64,000 nt of DNA from Nocardioides sp. AX2bis (GCF_902506435.1 NZ_LR733215.1:3630344-3694343); one strand, 5' to 3'; counted from the stretch's first letter, positions 16,819 through 26,119 are shown. The notes: a model not told the origin generated them from the letters alone. Numbers and translations are program-made.

Positions 16819-16879
16819 CCCCTAAGTGGGGCGTTACCCCATTTAGTAAACGGGGTCGGCCCCTGTTTGACAAGTGGGG
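16819..16879. promoter_or_regulatory. Cluster of CCCC...GGGG palindromic operators in divergent promoter
   Basis: Three inverted repeats sit between the divergent monooxygenase and MFS genes: 16819-16831 (CCCCTAAGTGGGG), 16836-16856 (arms ACCCCATTTA and TAAACGGGGT) and 16860-16879 (CCCCTGTTTGACAAGTGGGG). They share half-sites of the form AA(G/C)NGGGG. A further CCCACTT half-site lies near 16786. This looks like cooperative binding of one repressor, possibly the TetR protein encoded at 19509. Confidence 0.6.
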
Positions 16880-16992
16880 GCTCACCCCGTCTACTGATCC
16901 GGGGGCACCCCCCACTCACAGTTCTTGTGCACACCTCACCGTCAGCGGCGCGATCGCCGACCGGCTCGTGCACCACGAAGGAGCGTTCGACC

Positions 16993-18555
16993 ATGTCCAC
17001 ACCATCGTCTCCCGCAGACACCCGCCGGGAGGACCGCGTCCCCGCCTCGGCCGGCACAGCGGTGGCCGCCACCGACCGCCTGCCCCGCGCCGACGTCCTG
17101 GTCATCGGGCTGCTGATGGTCTCGACCTTCATCGTGCTGCTCAACGAGATGCTGCTCGGCGTCGCGCTGCCCACACTGATCCAGGACCTCGACATCTCGG
17201 CCACCACCGGCCAGTGGCTCACCACCGGGTACCTGCTGATCCTGGCCGTGCTCATCCCGGCCACCGGGTTCGTCATGCGCAAGTTCCACTTGCGCACCAT
17301 CTACCTGACCTCGATGTCGCTGTTCGCACTGGGGACCGCCATGGCCGCGGTCGCACCCGGGTTCGGGCTGCTGTTCACCGGCCGGGTCGTGCAGGCCATC
17401 GGCACCGCGGTGTTCCTGCCCCTGCTGATGAGCACCACCATGCGACTCGTCCCGGCCGCCCGTCAGGGCAGCGTCATGGCCCTGGTCGTGGTCGTCACCG
17501 CCGCCGCACCCGCCGTGGGCCCGGCCATCTCGGGCCTGGTGCTCTCCCAGCTCGGCTGGCGCTGGCTCTTCATCGCGATGCTCCCCATCGCGCTGGCCGG
17601 TCTCGCACTCGGTGCGGCCAAGCTGCGCAACATCACCACCCCCGAACCGGTCCGCCTCGACCTGCTCTCGCTCGCCCTGTCCGCCCTCGGGTTCGGCGCC
17701 CTCGTCTTCGGGCTGGCCTCGATCGGTGAGTCGCTCTCGGGCCACACGGTGGTCTCGCCGTGGATCCCCCTGGTCGTCGGTGTGCTCGGTGTCGCGGCGT
17801 TCGTCCTGCGCCAGCGCCAGCTGCAGCGTGACGCGGCCGCCCTTCTCGACATGCGGATCTTCGCGGTGCGCGGTTTCGCGGTCCCGGCGCTGGCGATGCT
17901 GGCCCTGACCATGACGGCCTTCGGGACCGCGGTCATCTTCCCGCTGCTGCTGAACAACGTTCGCGGGCTCAGCTCACTGGAGATCGGCCTGTTCCTGGTC
18001 CCCGGTGGCGTGACCATCGCGGTCATGTCGGCCATCGGCGGCCGCATCTACGACCGCGTCGGACCCCGCCCGCTGGTCACCCCCGGTGCGGTGATCGTGG
18101 CCGCGTCGCTGTGGTTCCTCTCCCAGGTCAGCGCCACCACCAGCACCTGGACCCTTCTGGCCGCCTACATCCTCATGTTCGTCGGCCAGGCCCTGATGTG
18201 GTCACCGCTGACCACCGCGGCACTCTCGGCACTCCCTGAGCACCTGTACCCGCACGGCAGCGCCGCCTTCGGCGCGATCCAGCAGCTCGGCGGCGCAGCG
18301 GGCGCAGCGGTCCTGATCTCGGCCTACACCCTCGGCTCCGACACCGCCGACACCGGCGCCCTCGACCTGGACCAGTCGGTCTCAGCAGCCGGTGCCGCCT
18401 TCACCGCCGCCGCCGTCATCGCCACCGTCTCGATCCTCGTCACCCTCGCGGTACGTCGCACGCGGAGCCCCGCCACCCACCACGAGGGGTTCGGCACCGC
18501 AGTCACCGTCGCCGAAGGCGGCGTAAGCACCGACCACCCGCCCGCGACCCACTAG
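16993..18555 (+). CDS. DHA2-family MFS transporter
   Basis: A 520-residue, 14-TMS transporter of the DHA2 (EmrB-like) group: LLNEMLLGVALPTLIQDL in TMS1, a motif-A-like loop after TMS2 (VMRKFHLRTIYL) and the motif C region VTAAAPAVGPAISGLVLSQL. It is divergent from the flavin monooxygenase across an operator-rich region, so it likely exports, or less likely imports, the substrate or product of that enzyme. A cytoplasmic C-terminal tail (~35 residues) is His/Thr-rich. Confidence 0.85.
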   Translation: MSTPSSPADTRREDRVPASAGTAVAATDRLPRADVLVIGLLMVSTFIVLLNEMLLGVALPTLIQDLDISATTGQWLTTGYLLILAVLIPATGFVMRKFHLRTIYLTSMSLFALGTAMAAVAPGFGLLFTGRVVQAIGTAVFLPLLMSTTMRLVPAARQGSVMALVVVVTAAAPAVGPAISGLVLSQLGWRWLFIAMLPIALAGLALGAAKLRNITTPEPVRLDLLSLALSALGFGALVFGLASIGESLSGHTVVSPWIPLVVGVLGVAAFVLRQRQLQRDAAALLDMRIFAVRGFAVPALAMLALTMTAFGTAVIFPLLLNNVRGLSSLEIGLFLVPGGVTIAVMSAIGGRIYDRVGPRPLVTPGAVIVAASLWFLSQVSATTSTWTLLAAYILMFVGQALMWSPLTTAALSALPEHLYPHGSAAFGAIQQLGGAAGAAVLISAYTLGSDTADTGALDLDQSVSAAGAAFTAAAVIATVSILVTLAVRRTRSPATHHEGFGTAVTVAEGGVSTDHPPATH

Positions 18556-18602
18556 CCAGTCCTTCCAGCACGGATCCTCACCACACAACACAGGAGAAAC
18601 AC

Positions 18603-19349
18603 ATGAAGATCGGCATCATCGGAGCAGGCAACATCGGCGGGGCCCTGGCCCGCATCCTCGCCCAGCAGGGCCACGACGTCCGCCTCGCCAACTCCCGCGG
18701 AGTGGAAGGGGTCCGCGAGGTCGCCGAGCAGGTCGGCGCCACCCCGGTCGACGCCAAGGACGCACTCGAGGGTGCCGACGTCATCGTGCTGTCCATCCCG
18801 CAGCCCGCCGTGGCCGCCCTGCCCGACGACATGTTCAGCAACGTCCCCCAGGACGTCCCGGTCATCGACACCGGCAACTACTACCCCGGTCTTCGAGACC
18901 CGGAGATCGCCGCGCTCGAGGCCGGTCAGGCCGAGAGCGAGTGGGTGGCCGAGCAGATCGGTCACCCGGTCATCAAGGCGTTCAACAACATCCTGGCCTA
19001 CTCGCTGGCCGAGCAGGGCCGTGCGGCCGGTGAGCCCGGGCGCCTCGGGATCACCGTCGCCGGCGCCGACGGGCCCGCGAAGCAGAGGGTCATGGAGCTC
19101 GTCGACACCGTCGGGTTCGACCCGGTCGACGGCGGGACCCTGGCCCAGTCCTGGCGCCAGCAGCCCGGCACGCCGGGGTACTGCTGCGACTACGACGCCG
19201 AGACCCTGCGCCGGGCCCTGGAGGTCGCCGAGCCCGGGACGGCCCCGGCGCGCCGTGACGAGATCACCCGCACCCTGACCGCGCCCGGCCAAGCTGTCGG
19301 CTTCGCGGACATCCTCGCGCTGAACCGCTCGTTCAACGCCGTCCCGTGA
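18603..19349 (+). CDS. NADPH:F420 oxidoreductase-like NAD(P)-binding protein
   Basis: A 248-residue Rossmann protein of the F420-dependent NADP reductase/ProC-like group. The motif GIIGAGNIGGALARIL is at residues 4-19, with ANSRG at the end of beta2 indicating NADP preference. IKAFNNILAYSL and the C-terminal half match dinucleotide reductases annotated as NADPH-dependent F420 reductase. GGAGAAA precedes the ATG and it follows the MFS gene by 47 bp, so the two are probably one transcript. It could supply reduced cofactor to the nearby oxygenase; this is inference. Confidence 0.75.
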   Translation: MKIGIIGAGNIGGALARILAQQGHDVRLANSRGVEGVREVAEQVGATPVDAKDALEGADVIVLSIPQPAVAALPDDMFSNVPQDVPVIDTGNYYPGLRDPEIAALEAGQAESEWVAEQIGHPVIKAFNNILAYSLAEQGRAAGEPGRLGITVAGADGPAKQRVMELVDTVGFDPVDGGTLAQSWRQQPGTPGYCCDYDAETLRRALEVAEPGTAPARRDEITRTLTAPGQAVGFADILALNRSFNAVP

Positions 19350-19508
19350 CCCCGACGGTCGGCACCGCGGTGGGTCCTCGGGAGCGGTCCCCGGCGGCTC
19401 CTGCGCAGTACGCTGTGCGAAACGGGGCCGCCCCCCGGCCCAGTTGCGGTGCCGGTCGGCCCGGGTCGGGTGGCCCGAAGAGCGGACACGATCTAGGAGG
19501 CGCTGGAC

Positions 19509-20090
19509 ATGGCTGGTGAGTCCAGGGTGCGTCGCACCAGGTCCGACTCCGAGCGGAACCGCTCCGGGATCTTGGACCAGGCCGAGAAGCACTTCACCGA
19601 CCACGGTGTCAGTGCCTCGCTCGAGGCGGTCGCACGCGACGCAGGCGTCGGCTCAGCGACGCTGTACCGGCACTTCCCGACCAGGGACGCCCTGCTCGCC
19701 GAGCTCCTGCAACGACGCGCATCCCAGATCGAGGCAGAGAAGGAACGCATCGACGCCCTCGAGGACAGCGCTGCGGCACTGCAGGAGTGGACCGCGGCCC
19801 TGGAGGAGTTCTTCGCCGCCTTCGACGGGCTCCCAGGGCCGCTGCGCAGCGCTTTCCAGGAAGAGCACAACCCGCTGGCCGTCACCTGCACGGGCTTCAT
19901 CGAGTCCACCGACCACTTCCTGTCCGCCGCCCAACGCGACGGGCGGGCGCCGGACTGGCTGCGCGGCCGCGACATCTTCCTCGCCGCTCTCGCAGCCAGC
20001 TGGGTCCGAGGATCGTCACTGGCCGACGAGTCCTCACAGGAGAAGGTGCGGGCATTGCTGCAGAACGGGTACCTCCTCGGCCCCGTCTGA
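19509..20090 (+). CDS. TetR/AcrR family regulator
   Basis: A 193-residue TetR regulator. HTH at about residues 20-66: ILDQAEKHFTDHGVSASL, then DAGVGSATLYRHFPTRDALL. The C-terminal part is helical (SBP-like TetR_C). TAGGAGG lies 10 nt before the ATG. It closes the MFS-reductase gene group and is the best candidate to bind the CCCC/GGGG palindromes upstream of the group; an AAACGGGG half-site also occurs in its own upstream gap (about 19420). Confidence 0.85.
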   Translation: MAGESRVRRTRSDSERNRSGILDQAEKHFTDHGVSASLEAVARDAGVGSATLYRHFPTRDALLAELLQRRASQIEAEKERIDALEDSAAALQEWTAALEEFFAAFDGLPGPLRSAFQEEHNPLAVTCTGFIESTDHFLSAAQRDGRAPDWLRGRDIFLAALAASWVRGSSLADESSQEKVRALLQNGYLLGPV

Positions 20091-20350
20091 CCGAGACCTG
20101 ACGAACCACACCAGCGACTGTCGGCCAACCGCGACCACATTCGTATCGAAAGACACAAAGCTGGGGGTGGTGAAGTCGGCACCCTGTGGCAACACGCATG
20201 TTGGCGTTGTCGCAGATCGCCACGCGCCAGCACCGGCAGTAGATCGCGCCGCGCTGCGCACCAGATGCAACGATGCGCGGATACGTCAGGCACCACCCAC
20301 TGCCCGCCGGCCATCGCCCAGCCGCTGGGGAACATCCATCGGGGGACGAC

Positions 20351-22132
20351 ATGGGACTCATCGACCGTCTGCGTAAACACCTCCGTAGCACCGGCAGGTC
20401 CGGTGCCGATGCGGTGCCGTTTCGAGACACGGCCCCTGCAGACCACAAGGCGGCCCCCGTCCGCCGCTCTGAGTCTCCCGTCGCACCTGCCGTGCCGACG
20501 AGGTTCAAGCCGGCCTTCCCGTACATGCACCCACGGTTCGCCGTCGTTGATGTCGAGACGACCGGCCTGTCCGCGACCTCCGACCGCATCCTCGAAGTCG
20601 CCGTCGTTACCACCGATACGAACGGCCGCATCCTCGACACCTGGGCCACCCGTCTGAACCCGCAGGGCCCGGTCGGTGCCACCCACATCCATGGCATCAC
20701 CGACGACGACGTCGTCCACGCGCCGCTGTTCGCCGACATCATCGAGGACCTCAACGCCCGCCTTGCCGGTGCTGCGCTGGCAGGACACAACGCCCGCTTC
20801 GACCTTGCGTTCCTTCGTGCCGAGTACGCCCGCTCCGGATGGCAGATGCCTTTCGTGCCGGCCCTATGCACCCTCGAGGCATCGACCCACCATCTGCCCC
20901 ACCTGCCGCGGCGCCGCCTCGTCGACGTGTGCGCCGCCGTCGGCCTGCCGCCGCACCAGGCCCACTCCGCACTGCACGACGCCACCGCCACCGCCGCACT
21001 CATGGCCGCTTTCCTCCATCCCGGCCGGCCGCCGCGCCACGTCGACACCGACCTGCCCAACCAGGGACATGCCGTCGTGTGGCCCACCGCCGGCGAAGGC
21101 GCCCCACTGCCCGTGCCTACCGGTGGCGGAGCCAGTGGGCGTCGCCTCTCCGACCGGGCTCGTCGCAACATGGCCACGGCCACCACCGCACCGGCTACGA
21201 AGCCCCTCGTGCACCTCATCAGCCGGTTCTCCCTGCTCGACGCCCGCGACGAAGGCGCCCCGGAAAGGACCGTGGCCTACCTCGAGAAGCTCGCCGAAGT
21301 CCTCGAGGACGGTGTCCTAGACCCGTCTGAAGCCGCCTCCCTAGCCGAGGTGGCCGCCACCTACGACCTCGCCACCGGACACGTCGACGACGCACACCTA
21401 GCGTTCGTACGGGCGCTAGCACGAAAGGCCCTGGCAGACGGGAAGCTCACCCGCGCAGAGCGGACAGAGCTCACCGGCGTCGCCGAGGCCCTCAGAGTGC
21501 CAACAGGCGCCATCACCGCGGTCCTGGCCGAGGCCACCAACCACCACTACGCCCGGCACTCCGCGAACCTTGCACCGCTTCCCGAAGACTGGGCGCACGG
21601 CGAACCCCTCCGCGTCGGCGACCGCGTCGTTTTCACCGGCTGCGACCCGAACCTGCGTGAACGGCTCGAGAAGCAGTCCGAGGCTGCCGGGGTCCGCGTG
21701 ATGAACGGTGTAGCCAAGACGACCGCGGTACTCGTGACCGACGGATCGATGGCCGGCACGAAGACTCGCAAGGCCGCCGAGATCGGCACCCGCGTGGTTG
21801 ACCCGGGTACCTACGCCCACCTGCTCCACCACCTGCAGCCCGCAGCTGCAGCACACGCGCCGCGTCCGCACAATCGCGCCGCGAAACAGGCTGGCAGCTC
21901 GCCAGTGCCGGCTGTACCCGCCGCCGGCTCAGAACCGGGCCCCGAACCGGCCGGAGAGCAGGGCCCAGAAGCGGGTCGAGGGCCGGCCGCAGAACCGGGC
22001 CCAGGTCAGTCGTCCAGCCCGACCCCAGCCGAACTGCGAGCGTGGGGTCGGGCCAACGGTTGGGTGCTCGGTCAGCGGGGCCGGCTCCCACAGGAGCTCT
22101 GGGAGGCCTACGAAGCCGCCCACCGCAACTGA
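20351..22132 (+). CDS. DEDDh exonuclease fused to TerB-like, BRCT and Lsr2-like domains
   Basis: A 593-residue multidomain protein. (1) A DnaQ-type 3'-5' exonuclease, residues about 62-225, with all DEDDh residues: Asp67 and Glu69 in VVDVETTG, Asp151 in HNARFDL, His205 and Asp210 in HSALHD. (2) An acidic helical TerB-like region, about 290-385. (3) A BRCT domain, about 418-490 (GDRVVFTGCDPNLRERLEKQ...TAVLVTDG). (4) A Pro/Glu/Gly-rich linker. (5) A C-terminal Lsr2-type DNA-binding segment, about 555-590 (LRAWGRANGWVLGQRGRLP). It probably acts on DNA ends or nicks. The ATG at 20351 is chosen over an upstream frame lacking homology. Confidence 0.85.
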   Translation: MGLIDRLRKHLRSTGRSGADAVPFRDTAPADHKAAPVRRSESPVAPAVPTRFKPAFPYMHPRFAVVDVETTGLSATSDRILEVAVVTTDTNGRILDTWATRLNPQGPVGATHIHGITDDDVVHAPLFADIIEDLNARLAGAALAGHNARFDLAFLRAEYARSGWQMPFVPALCTLEASTHHLPHLPRRRLVDVCAAVGLPPHQAHSALHDATATAALMAAFLHPGRPPRHVDTDLPNQGHAVVWPTAGEGAPLPVPTGGGASGRRLSDRARRNMATATTAPATKPLVHLISRFSLLDARDEGAPERTVAYLEKLAEVLEDGVLDPSEAASLAEVAATYDLATGHVDDAHLAFVRALARKALADGKLTRAERTELTGVAEALRVPTGAITAVLAEATNHHYARHSANLAPLPEDWAHGEPLRVGDRVVFTGCDPNLRERLEKQSEAAGVRVMNGVAKTTAVLVTDGSMAGTKTRKAAEIGTRVVDPGTYAHLLHHLQPAAAAHAPRPHNRAAKQAGSSPVPAVPAAGSEPGPEPAGEQGPEAGRGPAAEPGPGQSSSPTPAELRAWGRANGWVLGQRGRLPQELWEAYEAAHRN

Positions 22133-22240
22133 CCCCGCGTAGCGGACCGGGCCTGCGTGCCGCTGTTGGTGGCCCATCCAGTGGCAACGCGTACCCGTCT
22201 CGTAACAGCGACCACAGCGTTGTCGGCGGGCTAGATCAGC

Positions 22241-22756
22241 ATGAGGCGAATGGACGACCACACAGACAACGGTGGCCGCACCGAGCAGACGATCGGCACA
22301 GCCGCCGAGGTCGAGAACAGGGCCGGGCAAGCCTGGCATCCGGGGCAGTACGCCCCGAGCCCGGTGCCGAGCGATGAGCGGCTGTGGCCCGGGGAGCTGC
22401 CGTTCACGGCATTTGGACAGCTCGGCGTCGACCGGCTGGACTTGCGCGTCTTCGATCAGGACCAGTGGTGGGTCGACCGGACCGGCACCCCGCACCTGCT
22501 GCAGGACATGAGCGTTGAGTACCTCGGCAACGTCATCGAGTTCCTGCTCGAGCACCGAGACGGGTTCTACGCCGACACCATCCGCCGCTGGTTCGTCCAG
22601 TCGCTGGGAGACCAGCTGCTGTTCGACGAGCCTGGCGGCGAGCTCCTCGCTGCCGTCGCCGGCGGGCCGGACTGGGACGAGGTTGCCCCGGAGGAGTGGT
22701 TGGAGTCGACGCCGCTGATGCGCAAGCTGCGAAGGTCGGTAACCGTCGAGCCCTGA
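22241..22756 (+). CDS. Hypothetical protein with phage-type conserved region
   Basis: A 171-residue soluble acidic protein. I do not recognise a named family. The middle (QWWVDRTGTPHLL then DMSVEYLGNVIEFLLEHRDG) resembles short conserved segments in actinophage and plasmid hypothetical proteins, with a W-x-D and an N-V-I-x-F-L helix. The start is ATG at 22241 or 22250. Same strand as the exonuclease fusion (gap 108 bp), possibly co-transcribed. Codon use is like its neighbours, so it is probably a real gene. Confidence 0.6.
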   Translation: MRRMDDHTDNGGRTEQTIGTAAEVENRAGQAWHPGQYAPSPVPSDERLWPGELPFTAFGQLGVDRLDLRVFDQDQWWVDRTGTPHLLQDMSVEYLGNVIEFLLEHRDGFYADTIRRWFVQSLGDQLLFDEPGGELLAAVAGGPDWDEVAPEEWLESTPLMRKLRRSVTVEP

Positions 22757-22788
22757 CTGCGGGGACCGGGGCACGAGGTGAGGAAGCG

Positions 22789-22905
22789 CTACCGGCCGCC
22801 TCGTCGGGTGCTGATGTAGACGGTGACAAAGGCGAACAACAGCGCGTCGCCAACCACCACTGCGATGAGGAGGCCGCGGGCGCGGTCACCGAATCCTCGG
22901 GACAT
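22789..22905 (-). CDS. Small single-pass membrane protein (tentative)
   Basis: Thirty-eight codons from ATG at 22905. The charged start MSRGFGDRARG is followed by one hydrophobic segment, LLIAVVVGDALLFAFVTVYI, and a basic tail TRRGGR, the topology of a small inner-membrane protein. No family is recognised and no strong ribosome site is seen. It lies between the hypothetical gene and the TetR gene. It may be a chance reading frame. Confidence 0.35.
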   Translation of the reverse strand: MSRGFGDRARGLLIAVVVGDALLFAFVTVYISTRRGGR

Positions 22906-23033
22906 GGCCAGCAGCGCTAGCGCCGGTGCCGGACTTGCCCATCGGCCCTGCGCCGGCGGGAGACCCTGCAAGGCGTCTCCCTGCTGCGCGGGCAGTGCCC
23001 CTCCCGCTGGGTGGAGGGACCAGCAGGCCGGGG

Positions 23034-23678
23034 TTACCTGTTCAGGTCGTGCAGGTCAGCGATGACGCCCGTCGAGGCCCCGTAGGACCTGTCGAGAGCG
23101 ATCAGGACCCTCTCCAAAGCAGCGAGGCGCTGGTCGGATGACGAGTGACGCAGAGGTCCTTCCAGGTTGAGGACGGCGAAACCGTGCATCGCAGACCAAC
23201 ACGTCTGCTCGGCGTCGACCCTCGCCGCGGGCGACAGGAAGCCGACGGAGACGAGATCGTCCAGGACGACTCCGAGCTCGGCGTAGGGGTCCGCGTCGGG
23301 TGAGGCGGTCTTGCCCAGGGCCTCGGTGGACCCGAAGGCGACCCGGAACAGTCCGGGCTCGGCCAACGCGAAGGCCACGTAGGCCCGCCCCGTCTCGGCC
23401 AGGCGGAGGCGAGCACGCACGACCGGGTCGGTGGCGCTAACCGCAGCGACCCGCTCCCGGATCGCGTCGACCAACAAGCCCATCCCGACACCGGCCACCT
23501 CCGCCACGATCTCGTCGCGGTGCGCGAAGTGCCGGTAGGCCGCATTGTGCGAGACACCGACGCGTCGTGCCAGGTCTCGCAGCACCACCGCCTCAGGACC
23601 CCGGTCCCGAACGCCCTCGACCGCGGCCTCGATCAACGCCTCCCGGAGGCGGCCATGGTGGTAAGGCGAGGCAGGCAC
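23034..23678 (-). CDS. TetR/AcrR family regulator
   Basis: A 214-residue regulator starting with GTG at 23678 (PASPYHHGRLREALIEAAV), the common start of this TetR subgroup; an in-frame ATG at 23747 lies inside the operator and is less likely. HTH at about residues 20-60 (RDLARRVGVSHNAAYRHFAHRDEIVAEV) and a TetR_C_33/WHG-type C-terminal domain. It is divergent from a DHA2 exporter with clear inverted repeats between them, so it probably represses the exporter-SDR-tautomerase operon. Confidence 0.85.
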   Translation of the reverse strand: MPASPYHHGRLREALIEAAVEGVRDRGPEAVVLRDLARRVGVSHNAAYRHFAHRDEIVAEVAGVGMGLLVDAIRERVAAVSATDPVVRARLRLAETGRAYVAFALAEPGLFRVAFGSTEALGKTASPDADPYAELGVVLDDLVSVGFLSPAARVDAEQTCWSAMHGFAVLNLEGPLRHSSSDQRLAALERVLIALDRSYGASTGVIADLHDLNR

Positions 23679-23721
23679 CGCACCACCGTAGACCACAAGA
23701 GTCCCTCCTGCGGCCTGGATC

Positions 23722-23760
23722 TTGACACCGTCAACATTGGCCCTCATGCTCCATGTTGAC
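23722..23760. promoter_or_regulatory. Overlapping inverted repeats in TetR/MFS divergent promoter
   Basis: GTCAACAT at 23730 and ATGTTGAC at 23753-23760 form a perfect 8-bp inverted repeat with 15 bp between arms. TTGACACCGTCAA (23722-23734) is an overlapping smaller palindrome sharing GTCAA. These are TetR-type operator candidates controlling the exporter gene at 23782. Confidence 0.6.
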
Positions 23761-23781
23761 ATCGTCCACTTAGGAGCATTC

Positions 23782-25323
23782 GTGCCGCGTAAGTCCCTGA
23801 CCCTGCTCACCGTGTGCCTGGCCGCGTTGACCATCAATCTCAGCACCATGATCGTGAACATCGCCCTGCCCACGCTGGCCCAGGAGCTCGACGCCGGAAC
23901 GCGGGACCTGCTGTGGATCGTCGACGGTTACAACCTGGCGTTCGCTGCGCTGGTCCTGGCCATGGGCAGCCTCTCGGACCGCTTCGGTCGCCGCCCGGCA
24001 CTCGTCCTGGGGCTCGCCGGGTTCGCAGCGAGCAGCGGCGCGGCGGCACTCGTGGACACCAGCGCCGCCCTGATCGCGACCCGGGTCGCCATGGGCATCT
24101 TCGCTGCGGTCATCTTCCCCACGACGCTGTCAATCATCGCCAACACCTTCACCGAGCGCCGCGAACGCGCCTCAGCGCTCGGGCTCTGGGGTGCCTCGGT
24201 CGGGATCGGCGTCGCCCTCGGCCCCGTGGCCGGCGGGGTGCTGCTGACCTACTTCAGCTGGCACAGCGTCTTCGTGGCCCTCGTGCCCCTCAGCCTGGCG
24301 ACCATGGCCATGGCCCTGCGCTACGTGCCGGAGTCCCGCGACCCGTCGGTGCCCCGGATCGACAAGGCAGGTTTCGTGATCTCGGTGGCGGCGCTGGCGA
24401 CCCTGACCTGGACCATCATCGAGGCCCCCGAGCACGGCTGGGGCAGCCCGACCACCATCACCGGGTTCGCCCTGGCGGCAGGACTGATCGCGGTGTTCGT
24501 CGCCGTCGAGCGACGCGTGAGCGACCCGATGATCGACGTGACCCTCTTCCTGGACCGCCGGTTCAGCGCCGCGTGCGGCGCGGTCACCATCGCGTTCTTC
24601 GCGCTGTTCGGATTCATCTTCCTGATCGCGCAGTTCTTCCAGTTCGTCCGGGACTACACCCCCCTCGAGACCGGCGTCCGCTTCCTGCCCGTCGCGGTGG
24701 CCATCGCGGTCGCCTCCGTGCTCGGTGCACGCCTGGCACCTCGCCTGGGGACCCGCGCCGTCGTCACGCCGGGCCTGGTGCTGATGGGCGTGGCGTTCCT
24801 GTGGATCTCCACGCTGACCGCCGAGGTCCCCTACTTCTCTCAGGTCGTGCCGCAGATGGTCCTGCTCGGTCTGGGGGTGGGCCTGGTGAGTACCCCGGCC
24901 ACGGAGTCGATCCTGCAGGTGCTGCCCCCGGCGCGTGCCGGAGTGGGGTCCGCGGTCAACGACGCGACCCGGGAGCTCGGCGGAACGCTCGGGGTCGCCG
25001 TGGTCGGCTCGCTGTTCGCCTCGCAGTACGCCGATCAGCTCCTGGCTCTGGTCAGGGGCAGGGTGGACGGCCCCACCGCCGAGGCCGCCAGCGAGTCGGT
25101 CGGCTTCGCCGACGCAGTCGCCGCACAGGTGCCCGGCCTCAGCGAGGCCGTCAACGACGCGTTCCTCGACGGCCTCGCACTCGGGTGCATCGTCGTGGGC
25201 CTGCTCTGCCTGGTCGGCGCGGTCGCCGCCTTCATGTCGCTACCCACCGACCGCTACGACCCGCTCTCCGAGGACACCGCGCACGACAGCCAGGCCGACG
25301 CGCCCGTCACCACCCACCGCTAA
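23782..25323 (+). CDS. DHA2-family MFS exporter
   Basis: A 513-residue, 14-TMS exporter. Motif D1-like TINLSTMIVNIALPTLAQEL in TMS1, motif A GSLSDRFGRRPALVLG at about residue 66, and motif C GLWGASVGIGVALGPVAGGV at about 135-155. The GTG at 23782 follows TAGGAG at good spacing. First gene of an apparent operon with the SDR (58 bp) and the tautomerase (39 bp), controlled by the divergent TetR. Likely a proton-coupled exporter of a toxic organic compound. Confidence 0.85.
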   Translation: MPRKSLTLLTVCLAALTINLSTMIVNIALPTLAQELDAGTRDLLWIVDGYNLAFAALVLAMGSLSDRFGRRPALVLGLAGFAASSGAAALVDTSAALIATRVAMGIFAAVIFPTTLSIIANTFTERRERASALGLWGASVGIGVALGPVAGGVLLTYFSWHSVFVALVPLSLATMAMALRYVPESRDPSVPRIDKAGFVISVAALATLTWTIIEAPEHGWGSPTTITGFALAAGLIAVFVAVERRVSDPMIDVTLFLDRRFSAACGAVTIAFFALFGFIFLIAQFFQFVRDYTPLETGVRFLPVAVAIAVASVLGARLAPRLGTRAVVTPGLVLMGVAFLWISTLTAEVPYFSQVVPQMVLLGLGVGLVSTPATESILQVLPPARAGVGSAVNDATRELGGTLGVAVVGSLFASQYADQLLALVRGRVDGPTAEAASESVGFADAVAAQVPGLSEAVNDAFLDGLALGCIVVGLLCLVGAVAAFMSLPTDRYDPLSEDTAHDSQADAPVTTHR

Positions 25324-25381
25324 GACCCCGCCCCATCTCGACCAACCGACCCACAGCACCCCCGACCCAGAGGAGAACACC

Positions 25382-26080
25382 ATGACCGACATCCAGGACG
25401 CCGTAGCAGTCGTGACCGGCGGACAACGCGGCTTGGGTCGCGCCTTCGCCGCCGAGCTCCTCGCGCGCGGCGCCGCGAAGGTCTACGTCACCGCGCGCGA
25501 CCCGCGAGCAGACGACGACGCCAGGATCGAGGCCGTCGCCCTCGACGTCACCGACGACCGATCCGTCACCGCTCTGGCCGAGCTGGCACACGACGCGACC
25601 GTCGTCTTCAACAACGCCGGGGTGCTCCACCCCAGCTCGCTGCTCACCGGCCCCATGACCGACGTCACCGGCACCTTCGAGACCAACGTCTTCGGCGCGC
25701 TGCGCATCGCCCGCGCCTTCGCGCCCGTCCTCGCCGCCAACGGCGGAGGTGCCCTGGTCGACATGCACTCCCTGCTGTCGTGGGGCTCCGGCGCCGGCGC
25801 CTACGGAGCCTCGAAAGCAGCCCTGTGGTCGATCACGAACTCCTTACGCACCGAGCTCGCCAGCCAAGGCACCCACGTGGTCGGCGTGCACCTCGGCTTC
25901 GCCGACACCGACATGGTCGCCGCCATGCCTGGCGACAAGCTCGCACCCGCCGAGGTCGCCACCATCGTGCTCGACGGCATCGAGCAGGGCGAGATCGAGA
26001 TCCTCGTCGACGACGTCACCCGCCACTTCAAGCGGGCCCTCTCGGGACCGGTCGAAGGCCTGGCCGTCCCCCTCGGGTGA
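25382..26080 (+). CDS. Short-chain dehydrogenase/reductase (SDR)
   Basis: A 232-residue classical SDR. Cofactor motif TGGQRGLG at residues 12-19, NNAG at 77-80, catalytic Ser130, Tyr141 and Lys145 (YGASK). AGAGGAGAA precedes the ATG. It would interconvert an alcohol and a ketone/aldehyde with NAD(P). Second gene of the TetR-controlled exporter operon. Substrate not deducible. Confidence 0.9.
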   Translation: MTDIQDAVAVVTGGQRGLGRAFAAELLARGAAKVYVTARDPRADDDARIEAVALDVTDDRSVTALAELAHDATVVFNNAGVLHPSSLLTGPMTDVTGTFETNVFGALRIARAFAPVLAANGGGALVDMHSLLSWGSGAGAYGASKAALWSITNSLRTELASQGTHVVGVHLGFADTDMVAAMPGDKLAPAEVATIVLDGIEQGEIEILVDDVTRHFKRALSGPVEGLAVPLG

Positions 26081-26119
26081 CCCACGAACGACTTCCACCA
26101 ACACGAACGGACCACCTCC

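Noticed and set aside
20091..20350. Possible RNA or promoter element with a CAACA/TGTTG hairpin before the exonuclease fusion gene
   Set aside because: Stem of only five base pairs and no further conserved structure visible; nothing else found in this 260-bp gap.
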